DNA of 64,000 nt from Sternotherus odoratus (lineage: Eukaryota; Chordata; Testudines; Kinosternidae): assembly GCA_032164245.1 (NCBI GenBank), contig JAVMKO010000002.1:59739840-59803839 (forward strand), given 5' to 3'. A model generated the notes under the pieces. It saw nothing but the letters and a program-made list of their open reading frames with translations. It was not told the DNA's origin and ran no database searches. Positions within the stretch are counted from its first letter, which is position 1; each line of letters opens with the position of its first letter. The position numbers and the translations under genes are program-made. Shown piece after piece: positions 23,799 through 35,737 of the stretch.

Positions 23799-25492
23799 CT
23801 AGTGTAACAGCCCGTGTACATGGGCCAGGCCACCCCATTCAGTCCCTTCTCCCGCACCCACCTCCCTGCTTGTCCTCTCATCATCACCCTCCCCCGGGAT
23901 CCTTCCCCCGTGGGGGCCGAGGCCTGCAGTGCCCCTCGCGGCGGTCGGAGGGATTGGGGCTCCCTGGCCTGGAGTGACACTTGGGGACTGGCGGCGCCTG
24001 AACTGCCTCCTGCTCTGGGGGAGAGGAGCTGAATCCTTCGGCTCCCTGTGCCAGTAACTCCCGTCCCTCTGCGCCCTCCACTAACCCTGGCGCCCGCCAC
24101 TCCCGGTAACCCCAGTCCTACTGTGCCCCCCGGTAACCCCCGCTCCCGGTAACCCCCATGTCATAAGTGTAAAGGGCTGGAGAGGGTTAATGTCATCTGA
24201 GAACAAGTAACGTAGAGTTTCCCTGCCATGAGGGAGGGAGGGGTTTAAGTCAGTTTTCGTTTTGCTGGCCATGTAGCTGGAAACGGGTCTTGGAGCATCT
24301 TTGGCTATTAAGATGACTCTGCTCTTCTCTTATATTTCTACTTAGCTGATTGTAAGTGATCTTTTGATATTATAAGCCTGTGCCTATTGGGGTGTCTCGG
24401 TCCTTTTTAGAGGGGAGTTAGGGAACCCCAGATTGTGAAGTGTACTGTATCTCTGTTTTATTCTCTTTCTTTATTAAATCTTTTAGTTATAAAAGTGTAT
24501 GGTTTTATTTCCTTAAGGTCTCGCTCTCTTCACTGGGAAGAGAGGAGGTAGGGGGGGTAGGTAAAGGAATCCGCTCAGGTTATCAGCTGAGGAACGGAGC
24601 CTGTCTCTGCCTTCAGCCGGGAAGGGTGAAGGAGGAGGGGAAGGGGAAGCAGCCTCTAGGTGTCTGACTCTGGCTCCCAGGGAGGGGGGACAAAGTTAGG
24701 GCTTTGGGGAAGTCCGGGGGCCCCTCCAAGGTTTTGGAAGTATACCCGGATGGTGGCAGCCATGGTACCCCAAGAACCCCACTGGTACGGGGGCGGGAAA
24801 GTCTTGGGGTGAAGGACTTAATTTGGCTGGGAAGCAGCTAAGTTGAGTGGTTTGGACTAAAAAAGAGTCTCAGTCTTTGTACTCAAAAGCACAAAGGCCG
24901 GGGTACCCCACTCTTACACCCCGCCTCACAGTGCCTTCCGGTAACCCCTGTCCCACCACGTTCTCTGTAACCCCTGTGCCCATCCCTCCCGGTAACCTGC
25001 GACGGTCCCTCTGTCCTCCCAGTAATCCCGGGTAACCCCTGCGCCCGTCCCTCCCGGTGACCTGCAACGACCCCTCCGTCCTCCCAGTAATCCCCGGTAA
25101 CTCTTGCGCCCACCCCTCCCGGCAACCCCCGTCCCTCTGCGCCCTCTGGTAACCCCTGTCCCACTGCGCATCCTGGTAATCCCCAGTAACTCCTGCGCCC
25201 GCCCCTCCTGGCAACCCCAGTCCCACTGCCCCCGCCCTTTCCAGGAACCCTTAGTAACCCGCATCCTCTGGTAACCCCTGCCCCCCTGACATGCTCCCCG
25301 CCCACCCCACTGATATCTCCTATCCTGCCGTGCCCCCTCCACCATAACCTGAGGTAACCCAAGTCTTCTTTCTCCTGTAAACCCTGCACCTTGTGCTGCC
25401 GAACTACACCTGCCAGCATGCCGTTCGTCCGGGCCATCTCTACTGCGCATGATGGCTTCGGACAAACTTCCTTAGCCTTTTATTATATAGGA
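23799..25492 (-). mobile_element. Helitron A (rolling-circle transposon), non-autonomous
   Basis: Read on the minus strand it starts TCCTATATAATAAAAGGCTA at 25492 and ends CTAG at 23802-23799, followed by T. Seven bases before CTAG lies a palindrome (GCCCATGTACACGGGC), the 3' hairpin typical of Helitrons. No Rep/helicase gene is present. The interior holds a C-rich minisatellite built on 'cccggtaacccc' phrases (about 24050-25380), interrupted by the LTR at 24159-24918. Confidence 0.78.
24159..24918 (+). mobile_element. Solo LTR (ERV-like) inside Helitron A
   Basis: It starts TGTCATAAGTGTAAAGGGCT and ends CACTCTTACA (760 bp), with a TATAA-type box and AATCTTTTAGTTATAAAAGT region near the middle. 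It is clearly related to 60660-61441 over its whole length. Flanks are C-rich (CCCCA / CCCCG), consistent with a short target duplication in the minisatellite. No internal retroviral genes. Confidence 0.78.
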
Positions 25493-26200
25493 CTAGCAAA
25501 AATACCTGGCGTTGCTCGGGTCCGTTGGAGGTGGGGAGGGGACAGAGAGCTGAGAGAGCGCAGGGTCCGTTGGAGGGGGCAGAGGGCAAACCTGACACCC
25601 CCACCTCACCCCCGCGACCAAACCCGACACCCCGACCTCACTTACCCCTCGACCAACCCCGACACCCACACCTCACTTACCCCTCGACCAACCCTGACAC
25701 CCACGCCTCACTTACCCCTCAACCAACCCCGACACACACACCTCACTTACCCCTCGACCAACCCCGACACGCACACCTCATCCCCCCAACCAACCCCGAC
25801 ACGCACACCTCACCCGCCCAACCAAACCCAACACCCCCACCTTACCCCCTCCACCAAACCCAACACCCCCTGACCAACCCCAACATCCACACCTCACCCC
25901 TCACCAACCCCGACACCTTCCCACCCCCCCAGACCAAACACAACACCCACATCTCACTTACCCCTCGACCAAACCCGACACCCCCACCTCACCCCCCGAC
26001 CAAACCCGATACCCCTACCTCACTTACCCTCTGACCAAACCCAACTCAGGTCCGTCGGAGGTGGGGAGGGGGCAGAGAGCTGAGCGAGTGCAGGGTCCGT
26101 TGGAGGGGTGGGGGGGCAGAGAGCTGAGCAAGTGCGGGGTCCGTTGGAGGAGGGAGGGGGCAGAGAGCTGAGCGAGTGCATGGTCCGTTGGAGGGGGGTA
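25493..26200 (-). mobile_element. Helitron B, joined head-to-tail to Helitron A (5' end lost or unclear)
   Basis: Its CTAG end (25493-25496) abuts the TC start of Helitron A directly. Seven bases in lies a short hairpin (ACCTGGCGTTGCTCGGGT with a 5-bp stem). The interior has 'gtccgttggaggtggggagg' units and a CA/CC-rich minisatellite (about 25597-26045, unit about 33-36 bp around 'cctcacttacccctcgacca'). The 5' terminus expected near 26200 is not resolved. Confidence 0.65.
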
Positions 26201-27630
26201 TTATGACATCATAAATATGTCACAGAGAACAGCACCTGCCCAGCTGATGTGATTGGCCTTTAAATAATTTCACCTCTGGGGGGCGTCAGAGGTGAGATTT
26301 GAAAAAATTTTGACTCTTACCCTCATTAGGACCCTAACACATGTTAGATCATAAAGTAAATCAGCTTCTGGAATTGACTTTAAAACTTAACCAGTGAGAG
26401 TGTGTGACATGTAGAAGGCAAATAGGATTTGGCCTTTAATGGGCAGGTCCTATTGGCATAGGCTTAGCACAGATTTGTTTGGGGGAGGAAAGGGTGGTTG
26501 GGTGATATTTGAGTGCTTACATAGAAAGGGATAGAGGGAAGTATTCCCTCTATTACTTGTTGCTATTGTGTGGGGGTATTTCTTGTGTGAGGTCTTATAA
26601 GACAATGCAAATTATTATTTCATAAATGGATAAAGAGCTCCTTTGTGGGGCTACCACAATAAACCTTCAAGCTTTCAGTTGGTTTGCCACTCCCTTTGGA
26701 GGGCAGAAAAAAGCCAACAGTAAATACCTGAGCAAAGACAAGTATTCACTATCAAAGCATCAAAATAAATGGAAAGCCTTAAAAAAAAATCTATTCTGAT
26801 CATTTGGCCCTGGCCTGCCTGTTTGAAGTTTTTGAATATCATAAAGGCAAAAATACGTACATTTAAAAGAGAAAAATAAAAAATGACAGCAAAATCATTT
26901 TTATTCTTTCTCTAGTATCTTCTGCATATGATAGCAGGAAGGTTTTCATTATTCTATAAAAAATACTCAGTTTGTGCTTTGAACTTATCTTGGTATAGTC
27001 TGGTTAAAATCATTTTTATTACTCTACTGTTTATCTTCACAAATTATCATAATTGTGTTACACAGCATATGGACTAGTGGTTTAGCACAGATGTCTAGTA
27101 GGATTTAATCTTTGATCCCCCCCATTTGGGTTCTCTACTACCATTATTATTATGAATATCTCAGGGTTATTTTACTTCTAAATTTTTCTTGACAATACAT
27201 AGTTATTTCCCACAGGTCACATCTTATCTATCCTTCCTAAATATCTGCATTTTGAACTACTTTGTTTGGATGTATGCTATTTATAATGCATAACCTATGA
27301 TAGCACGAGCAACAGAGTGCAGTTTTTCATCTATAGACACCATATGATTGAAATTGCCATCTATTTGTCCTTCCAGATTCTTTACTGCTTCCTTGTTACT
27401 TTTATGTATCAGTGTGTAGCTTTTTAATTTCTCTTTAGTTGGATCATTAATCAACCCACTGCTATGCAAAAGGATGCTTCTTTTATTTCACAGTGAAAAC
27501 AGATTGCATGTTTTGTTTTATATGTTATGCTTAGATGTCATTTTAGCAGATGCTTCCTCTTTTTGTTCCAATTATTATAGTATCCATATACATTGTGACA
27601 GCAATTAGAGGGATAACATAAAATCTGCTG

Positions 27631-27715
27631 AGGAAACAAAATCCTGTGGCACCTTAAAGGCCACAGGATTTTGTTTCCTCTGCTATTCCAGACTAACACG
27701 GCTACCTCTCTGATT
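27631..27715 (+). mobile_element. Fold-back SINE-tail retroposon with 14-bp target duplication
   Basis: Arms GAGGAAACAAAATCCTGTGG (27630-27649) and its exact complement (27661-27680) flank 'caccttaaagg'. The element continues with 'ccagactaacacggctacct'. Identical 14-bp flanks CATAAAATCTGCTG lie at 27617-27630 and 27716-27729. This shows retroposition with a 5' inversion. Confidence 0.82.
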
Positions 27716-29165
27716 CATAAAATCTGCTGTGTAGATTGGCTGAAACAAGCGATAAATATTGAAAATATGTTTCCTATTCAAAAGTTGAAATCAGTATGTG
27801 AGGCAGGTGCCTATTTTATAAAACTTACAATAATTAACACTGTAAATCAAAACTCATTCCCAGTAAGCATCTTTACAATGTGTAGCCAGAAAGGTTGTGC
27901 CTTGATTGATTTTAGTAAGATGAAAAATCTCTGTTTATGTGGTAAATGTAAATATAATAATAATTAATAACTTTGCTACTAATATTCCTCAATGGTATAA
28001 ATTGTTTAAGTAACTTCATGAATTCTGTAGCACTGGTGATCTGCTTGTGGGGGCTTTCTATAACTATAAATGAGAGCATGAAAGTGTCAAACATATTACA
28101 ACATTAAAAGGTCTGCCTTAGAACGGTCAATACAACTCCCAGTTTTACCCGATTATAAACGTAGTGTCCCAAGAACATAAGTTAATCAGTGACAAAAGAG
28201 ATGAGATGTGGAAATGCCAAATCATTTGGATTTAACCTTCTATTTTCTTGGTTGTAGTTAGTACTGGGTTTTGCTCAAGTTTAAGCCAACTCTTTTGGCT
28301 GTTTTAATTAATTCCCTACAACATGGCTTTCTGCCATAGCATCTTCTGAAAAATCTACATGGGATTGTTGTTTGGGACCATAGACAAAAGTCTCATTACA
28401 CTTCATGGTACTTAGCCATTCTTCAATCTCACTTGAACATAATTAGTATCTTTTGTTTATGATGCAGTAATTAATGATAATTCCTTTTTCCAGACAGCTC
28501 ATCTGGAGGAAGAATTCTGATTAGACAGTGAATAGTCTCGAAGGAGTTATGCCCTCCTAGGCAATCTAAAATGCTGTGCAGGATGTGTATCTTTCTGTTC
28601 GCAGACATAGGGAATCAGTGCCTTTGAAAATTTAAACATTTTCAGACCATGCTGCCACTATGGAATTACCAGTTCTAACTTTGGGAGCTTGTAGTTAATA
28701 CAGGTTCCCGAGGCAATAAATTCTGAGCTTTAAATAGTGCCTATTGCATATTCACAGGCAAAGAAGGAAGGTTGGAAGCTGGTTGAGCTGTCATATCTAT
28801 AACTTAATGGTAGAACACATTACAAGAATATTTTAATTATCCACAAACCAAACGTTACATATCCAGGAAGTTCAAAGTTAAGGTTAAATTTTAAAGGAAC
28901 CCAAAGTAGTTAATGTATTGAAATGCACACTGGAGGCACTCAAACTACCTTAATTGTGCCTCTAGCAAGCACATAAATGGAGGGGACAGGGAGTTAAAAC
29001 TTTACCCTTTAAAATTCAGTGTCATTTAGTCTGACACCACATTCACTAAAGTGCTTTAATCATAATCTTTTGCTCAGTACATGTTGTCACTACAGGGTAA
29101 AATGGTTTGAATGCCTAGTTCTGCATGCCGTAACCATACGATTATGCTGTTGTTATATATAACAC

Positions 29166-29166
<1 letters not shown>

Positions 29167-29204
<38 letters not shown>

Positions 29205-29274
29205 AAAATACTATGTCTTGACTTTGTTTTTGTGTTTCCTTTTCAGCATATATATTATTGGTAATAGTAGTTCT

Positions 29275-29310
<36 letters not shown>

Positions 29311-29405
29311 CATATATATGCATATATATATGCATATATATACATATGTGTTGAAGAGGGAACATACATACACACACACATATATAACACAAAAATAAAG
29401 TCAAG
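29167..29405. repeat. AC/TG/TA microsatellites with flanking inverted repeat
   Basis: (AC)n at 29167-29201 and (TG)n running into (TA)n at about 29276-29345, with alternating purine-pyrimidine sequence throughout. 'cttgactttgtttttgtgtt' (29217-29236) and 'aacacaaaaataaagtcaag' (29386-29405) are inverted copies with one mismatch around the TG/TA block. Confidence 0.75.
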
Positions 29406-31115
29406 ATTAAGTGTACATTTTGGGACAAAGTAATTTGGGGGGGAAATATTTTTTTTAAAAGGATATTTTTATTCACAGAGCTCAGTCATGAGATGTTCAT
29501 ATTTACTGGAAATAAGTATCTGTAGTAGTAATTTTTATTTTATAAAATCTATAAAATAGAAGATAAAAGAAGTATGCAATAATATCAATTGAGCTCCTTG
29601 AGTTGCAGTGTTTTGAACTGTAGTTTAACTTCAGTTGCTTGAAGTTTCTGAAAGTTGTCTTCCTGAATTTAAATCAGGAATAAAAACACCCAGAGAAATG
29701 GGGAACCGGGGAAAGGGGAAGAGATATGGAATTTATATTCACTTCTTAAGGTGGTGCAGCACATAATGAATTACTTACTTCCACAAAGTGAGATCTACAT
29801 TAACTGTATGTCATTAAAAAGCAAGCAAAAGCTTAAGGAGGTGTGAGACAAATATGCATGGAAAGGTTGGATGATGATGTTAGGGATACCTAACTATGAA
29901 CTACCTTCCTTCCATCTTCTTTCTCCAGTGGATTATTGTAAATTAACTCCAGCTTTTTTGTCTGCTATAGAAATGGCAAAAAATGCTTTGGGTTTTACAA
30001 AACTAAAATTAGTGCTGGTCCCATTTCATCTAAACCCTCCAAGTTTGGGGAAGGGGATTTGGATAACTGTTTCTCTCTGACTCTTCCTGTTGCAGTGGTC
30101 ACAACCCTTCCTCTTATAGTGCTTTCAGTGAGCTGAAACTAGTTTGTGATTTTAACTAACACAAAAACTTTTTAAACCATCTTAATCTACCTAACAACAA
30201 AACTAATTATCTTCATAACAATGGTTACCTTATTATTTTTATACCAAGTACCATCTTGTATTATCTCTATTTCTTCACTAGCTTGTATTTTTTTTTCCCT
30301 TCAATCTTCATCTGTTGGACTCTCTTACCCATGTAGTTGTTGGAACTGCACTTTACATGACCAAACCATCAGAGCTCGTACTCCTACTCTAGAATATCCA
30401 AAGTACTCTGTGCTATTGAGATCCTGTTCCCAGCCCAATCTGTCCTCTCCTCCTGCAGCCCTACTCCTGGCATGCTCCAATGTTGGGGCTTAGTGTAGGC
30501 CACCTGTACCTGTCCTGATGGCATTCTTGGTAGGTGTTTTTTACATACACAAGACTCTCTCCCAAGTATTTTAAGTTGCTACAGTATTGGAGACTCTATA
30601 CATTCTCTTTAACTTTCATTTGTGAAGAAAGTTTCCTGATTTAAATATAATCATATCATGTTTATTATATCTAACACTTCACTATTACTTTTTCCTATAG
30701 AGAATAAAGAATCAAAACCAATTTTTATTTAAATCTGAATTGATTGTACCACTGCTGCCGATTTACAAAATAAACAATGGAGCCACTTTGTGAAACAAAC
30801 AAATTAACCCCACAATTCTCACTGGTCCATTCTCAGAGACTAATAGCATCAATAAGATTTCCTGACTCTCTCAGTTAAAATACTGTGCCCAAATAATCCT
30901 TTGTACTCAGCCATTCAGTTAGTTACACCAAGACTTCTCCTACCTCCACAGCGTCCTCGCAGATGACCTTTGCAAATTACCGGATACAGATAAAGCAGTA
31001 AGGGAGAGTGGACTAGCACATTAATGGGAAAGAAAAACAAAACAGAACTTCACCCCCAACTCTGAAGAAATCAAGACACACCAATAACATGCACTTTGGG
31101 TGTTTTTGTTTGTAG

Positions 31116-31272
31116 ACTGGTGTTCAAATTACTGAGAGTGGCAAATTCCATGTCAACTCAGATGGCACTCTTACAATCAGAGACTTAGGACAAGCAGACC
31201 AAGGGACATATGAATGTGTTGCAAGGAACTCCTTTGGCCTGGCTACAACCAGTATGCTGCTGACTGTTACCA
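31116..31272 (+). pseudogene. PXDNL: PXDNL exon: Ig-like C2 domain 4, second half
   Basis: Between TTTGTAG and GTAAGT it reads [20 protein letters not shown], then [20 protein letters not shown]. This is the second half of the fourth peroxidasin Ig domain, with the F-strand cysteine in TYECVARN. The domain's first half (C strand and first cysteine) and all of Ig domain 3 should lie between 21.2 and 31.1 kb but I cannot find them. The exon starts in phase 0 and ends with 1 nt, in phase with the next exon. Confidence 0.87.
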
Positions 31273-33926
31273 GTAAGTTTCCAAGTAGCTGTTCCTTTAC
31301 TAATGTTTCAATTTCTGAAAATCTGCCTAGTGTCTTTAGTTCTAATAAGTGTAGAGTTTTTTGACAGGCAAATTGTAAATATGCTTTTATTAAATATTTA
31401 ATTGATAGCACTCTTTTCTTTCTCCAGTTCATAGACATTATAATGTTAAACATCAAGGAAACTGAAATATATGTTTAGGAAAATGATCACCTCGTGAACA
31501 TATACCTTTTTCCTTGTCTTTTTTTTGTTAAACCAAGAACAATTGGTCCTCAAATAGCTTTGAGGTACTGGCTGCCATTTCAAAAGCAGGTCCTGTATAA
31601 CATTAGCAAATATCTTTTTTAAAGGTGTTTATTAAAGCAATAATACTTTTCAAGAAGTAGAATTACTCTGAGACCCAAAATTGAACTGAGGGAATGTTAA
31701 GATTGAGAACGTATTTCACTTGTTATTAAAAAAAAAAAGTTAAAAGAATATTGTATTTTTTTTAAAAAAAATCTCTTAAAAGTAAGAAAGAGACAGGTAC
31801 ATTACAATTAAATGGAAATTATATAACAGAGAATATTACAGAGACAAAAGGTGGATGAGGTGATATCTTCTATTGGTGAGAGAGAGAAGCATTTTTGAGT
31901 TTAACCAAAGTTGCTTCATCAAAACATATTGCCTCACTTATCTTGTTTCTCTAATATCCTGGGACCACCATAGCTACAACAACATTGCATCTAACAAAGA
32001 ATGTCATTACAGTTTAATTTGTGTGCAACAAAAAAGCATTTCTGGGGTTTGTAACACAATTATCATGTGGCAGTCCTATTCAGTGTCACTAGAAGGGGAT
32101 TTACCAGGTGCCTGGTATGCTTTTGTTGCATCACATTTTTTTCTTTTAAGAAGAAAAGTCTGCTGCATTGAAAAAAATTGGAGCTAGTTGGTGCATGAAG
32201 AAATCATCCAGAAAAAAAATCAGTGATTCTCCCCCCCCCCCTTTTTCCCCTCTACCTGGGTGTACTCATTTAAAGGTTGTTGTAATAAAATGCAAAATTT
32301 AAGAATGTATGATGGTAGTTTCTGAACATGCTGCAGTAATTTTATCATTTGTGCTGATCTACCAATTAATTCTATCCTATAAACTGTAATCTAACATGCA
32401 TTACTAAGGACTAAGGAATCCAAAGACATTGGAGGATGACGTTAATGGCTCTGTATGGCACAATTTTATACTTCTACTTTAAGGGAGGGCTGCTCTTGGA
32501 ATCATTTAGGGTTGTATGCTAAAATGCATGTATTTTGGCATCTGTATGCACGTTCTTGCTCTAGAGTACAGAAAACTATTTGGGCAAAGTATTTCCTCTG
32601 AGAGTCAGGAATCCTTGTTGGAGGTTTAACAAGTTTGTTCCATGCGGGGCTCCCATGCTTATTTTGTCATTGACAAAAGAATGGTACAATCAGTTAAAAT
32701 GTAAATAAAAATGGCTTTTATAAGCTCCCTCCTCCCCAAGTAATAGTAAAGTATATAGATTCTATTATACAACAGTAACAACTATCCATGCATATTATCT
32801 TCTATTTGTTCTTTGTTTGTAGTGACATTAATTAAGCATAATATATTGGAATACTATTCCATATAAGATTTCCTGTGGTCTCTCATTTATATCCAAAGTA
32901 TCCTGTGGCTTTTTATAAAATGCTGCTCTACGTTCTGTAGATCCCGTAACTGTCCTCAGTAGATATTTTCTTCTGAGAAAGCACCACTTAATCTGTGCTA
33001 TCATTGTGACTAATTTACATGAGTTAATAACCTCCTCAAATATCACTACCCTACTGTTTTCACAATGAAACTCTCATGTTGAAGAGCGCCACGGTTTTCT
33101 TGGCTTTTACTAGGAAAATGGGTGAGATGATGGGAATGGACTCTCTTGCTTATTTTTCTTGGGGTTTTGTAGTATTCTAGAGCTTGTCTGGGATGGAAAG
33201 GTTTTTACAAGTCCTATTTAGTTTACCTTATATCCTTCTGCCTACTCCCAGATGCTTCATTTTTATAACTCCCTTTTTCAAATGTAACTTCATAGTACTA
33301 CTCCATGATGAGGCTCCCTCAATATTACCTGTCCGCTTTACTCTGACAGAAGAGTGAGAGTGTATGAACATGTGGCTCTTGTTTAATTGTGTGCTGAATG
33401 TCTTGCCCCAAAAGTGCATTGTTCTTTAAAAACAAAGTTTGTGGTTTCTTAACAATTAGGGTTTTGGGACCTCAGACTGGTTCCTTTTATGATGACTAAA
33501 ATGTTGTTGAAAGCTCAGTGTACTTTTGCCCTCGTGAACCTTTCTACTGAGATCCAATTCCTGTTATGATTTTTGGGGGGCTGCTTCTCCTCTAAAAATT
33601 GAAGTGATACCCATTTCACGAAAGTCACTAAGCAGCTGTATGTTGAAAACATTCTGTCATTACTAACCGGATCTGAACGCAGTGATCCGAAGGTGAAATT
33701 TCCTGTATCTCTTTACCAATTCTGAACATGCCAGCTAGGATTATTGTATGGAAGATAATTGCCTATTCTTTGCAATACCTAATATAAATGTCTGGATTTG
33801 CAGCTTTTTTTGTTCTTGTAAGGCTTGCCACTTTAAAATGCCAAATGTTATTAAGTGCTATTTATATCATATACATTTGAACTTTAAAAATGAGACATTT
33901 CTCAAAATATGGATTTTTTTCTGCAG
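31273..33926. other. PXDNL intron with a degenerate retroposon
   Basis: 31848-32015 is a decayed retroposon copy, with 'gtggatgaggtgatatcttc' on the left and 'tttctctaatatcctgggac', 'agctacaacaacattgcat' on the right, the same family as 34128-34320. The rest shows nothing recognisable. Confidence 0.5.
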
Positions 33927-34035
33927 TAATGCAAGATAGACAAACTGGTGATAACTTTGTTGAATCATCCATTCTCAATGCCATCCAAAAAGTTGACAGT
34001 GTAATTAACTCCACAAGAAGAAATTTGTTTTCACA
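33927..34035 (+). pseudogene. PXDNL: PXDNL exon: linker between Ig4 and peroxidase
   Basis: A 109-nt exon after TTTCTGCAG, ending at GTAAGA. It reads MQDRQTGDNFVESSILNAIQ then KVDSVINSTRRNLFS. This matches the alpha-helical linker that precedes the peroxidase domain in peroxidasins (A-I-x-x-V-D-x-x-I-N-S-T-R). It starts with 2 nt and ends with 2 nt, in phase with its neighbours. No lesion is seen. Confidence 0.85.
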
Positions 34036-35737
34036 GTAAGAATTGATTTTATCTTTGCTCACAGAAATTGTTCATATTTTTATTCTGCTTAACTTGTGGG
34101 TGTTTTTAAATTACAAAAAAAAATAGTAGTGACACAAGGTTGGTGAGGTAATATCTTTTATTGGGTGAACTTCTGTTAGTGATAGAGACAAGCTTTTGAG
34201 CTTACACAGAGCTCAAAAGCTTGTGTCTCACCAACAGAAGTGGGTCCAATAAAAGATATTACCTAACCCATCTTATCTCTCTAATATTCTGGGTCTAACA
34301 CAACTAAAACAAAACTGCATTAAAAAAGGTATACTGTAATGAAATTGTCAAAACATATTTTTGCTTGTAGCCAGGACATGGTTTCTTAGTAGCAGGCATT
34401 AGCGGTTAAGCTTTCAGAGGGAAGGTCATGCTGCTCAACACTGAGCAAAGTCAGAAAACATATTTTTATTATTTCATCTTTCAGGCCCATCTCTGTCTAT
34501 CAGCTGGGCTGTCTACCACCATGCAACTTCCATCTGACTACTTTCTGTGGCTTACTGCTCTCAGTGTGCCTTCTTGCCAAGGGCTCACCTCGCCAGAAAC
34601 TCTGTAGCCAAAGCTTCGGGAACAGGAGGAAAGAACCAAAGAGAACATCCATAAAAAGTTAGCTTTGCCTTTCCTCCTTCCCTACAGGACAGGAACAAAG
34701 TCTTTGGTTTCTCTAGTTCCTATGTTTCCCCCCATTGTTTTAAAAGTTGGCATCCACATACATAGCCAAATATAAAGCTCTTTTTTGTGCAAGAGGACAA
34801 AAGAGGACTTTATATATCCTAAAATTTGTTAGGCAACCTCATCTGGAATTGATTCCTAAAAAGCTCTCCTCTAATCCTCTGCTTGAGAGATTCAGTGCAG
34901 AGAGGAGCAAAGTTCTAGAAAAAGCAGTTAAGTTTTAGAAGCTGTAACTGCTGCAATACAATACAGAAAAAGGGATTGACAGTGTTAATCCTGAGACGTT
35001 TTCATTCTTCTGTGAGCCTTGGGCTTTGTTTTCTTGGTGAAATCACTATCTTATGATTCCCTCCATGAATGTATAGTAACTGTATTATATTTCTTTGGCA
35101 TTTAAGTTTAAAGGTAAAGGCAGTTGCAGTGTTGTTGGACATCAGAGCTCCTTTTTTCTTGCTAGTCATAAAGTTCAGGTCAATTCAGTCTAACCTTTGA
35201 ATTTTATGGTAGCCTTCAGCTATTCATGGGTGAATAGTAGGCTATCCCTTTATTTGGAGGTGTAAGTAATTGACACAGTTTTCTTTCCAAATGCTGTTTT
35301 TCCTTAACAAAAGGGAAATCAGACAACTAGCCCAGAAAGAATTGTGGAGAAGGTAGAATATTCTTTCATTGAAAATACCATAAGTGTTTCTTTATGGGTT
35401 GGCTGTTGGAGAGTATGAGGGTCAGATAAGCAATAATATTTTCTGTGATATCCCACTGTAGAAGGTCAAACAAGTTGCCTTTGTGTAGTGTTAACACTCC
35501 ATGATTGCTTTGGCTTTGCTCTATAACATACAAAACTCCCGTGTAAGGGGAGAAAAATAAATATTTTATTGCATGTAGTTTTGTACACACCATCAGTTTG
35601 ACTACTCTCTTGAAGCAGGCTAACTTCTTTGAGATTATTTTCAGATGTTGAATATGTACAGAGAAACTCCGATCATATTTCTACACAGAAATTAGGTTTG
35701 ATATATGGGTTTCAATAGGCCCTTTTCATTTCCACAG
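34036..35737. other. PXDNL intron with fold-back retroposon
   Basis: Fold-back at 34128-34320; otherwise plain AT-rich sequence with no recognisable feature up to the acceptor at 35737. Confidence 0.5.
34128..34320. mobile_element. Fold-back retroposon, head-to-head
   Basis: The left arm (gttggtgaggtaatatcttt ... agacaagcttttgagctt) is the imperfect reverse complement of the right arm (agctcaaaagcttgtgtctc ... ataaaagatattacctaacc), with a centre of only a few bases near 34205. The right side continues 'ctctctaatattctgggtct'. Target duplication is not clear. Confidence 0.65.

Larger units (their letters stand above)
21169..31115. other. PXDNL intron where Ig3 and first-half Ig4 exons should be
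   Basis: I looked for a second Ig domain with paired cysteines and found none. Contents: tRNA-SINE 21502-21674, antisense CR1 piece 22385-22530, hAT MITE 23376-23706, Helitrons 23799-26200, fold-back retroposon 27631-27715, dinucleotide repeats 29167-29370. 21680-22380, 22530-23370, 26210-27610, 27730-29160 and 29410-31115 show nothing recognisable. Confidence 0.55.

Noticed and set aside
24870..26034. Open frames of 120-185 codons rich in G/R or P/T/H.
   Set aside because: They lie in the C-rich minisatellites of Helitrons A and B; overlapping frames on both strands are all open, as expected from composition.
28495..28540. Possible remnant of an Ig exon (reads SSSGGRILIRQ then stop).
   Set aside because: Only a few residues resemble an Ig strand, no cysteines or tryptophan follow, and no suitable splice borders are present.
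29074..29476. Open frames of 70-100 codons with C/V and Y/I runs.
   Set aside because: Translations of AC/TG and TA microsatellites.
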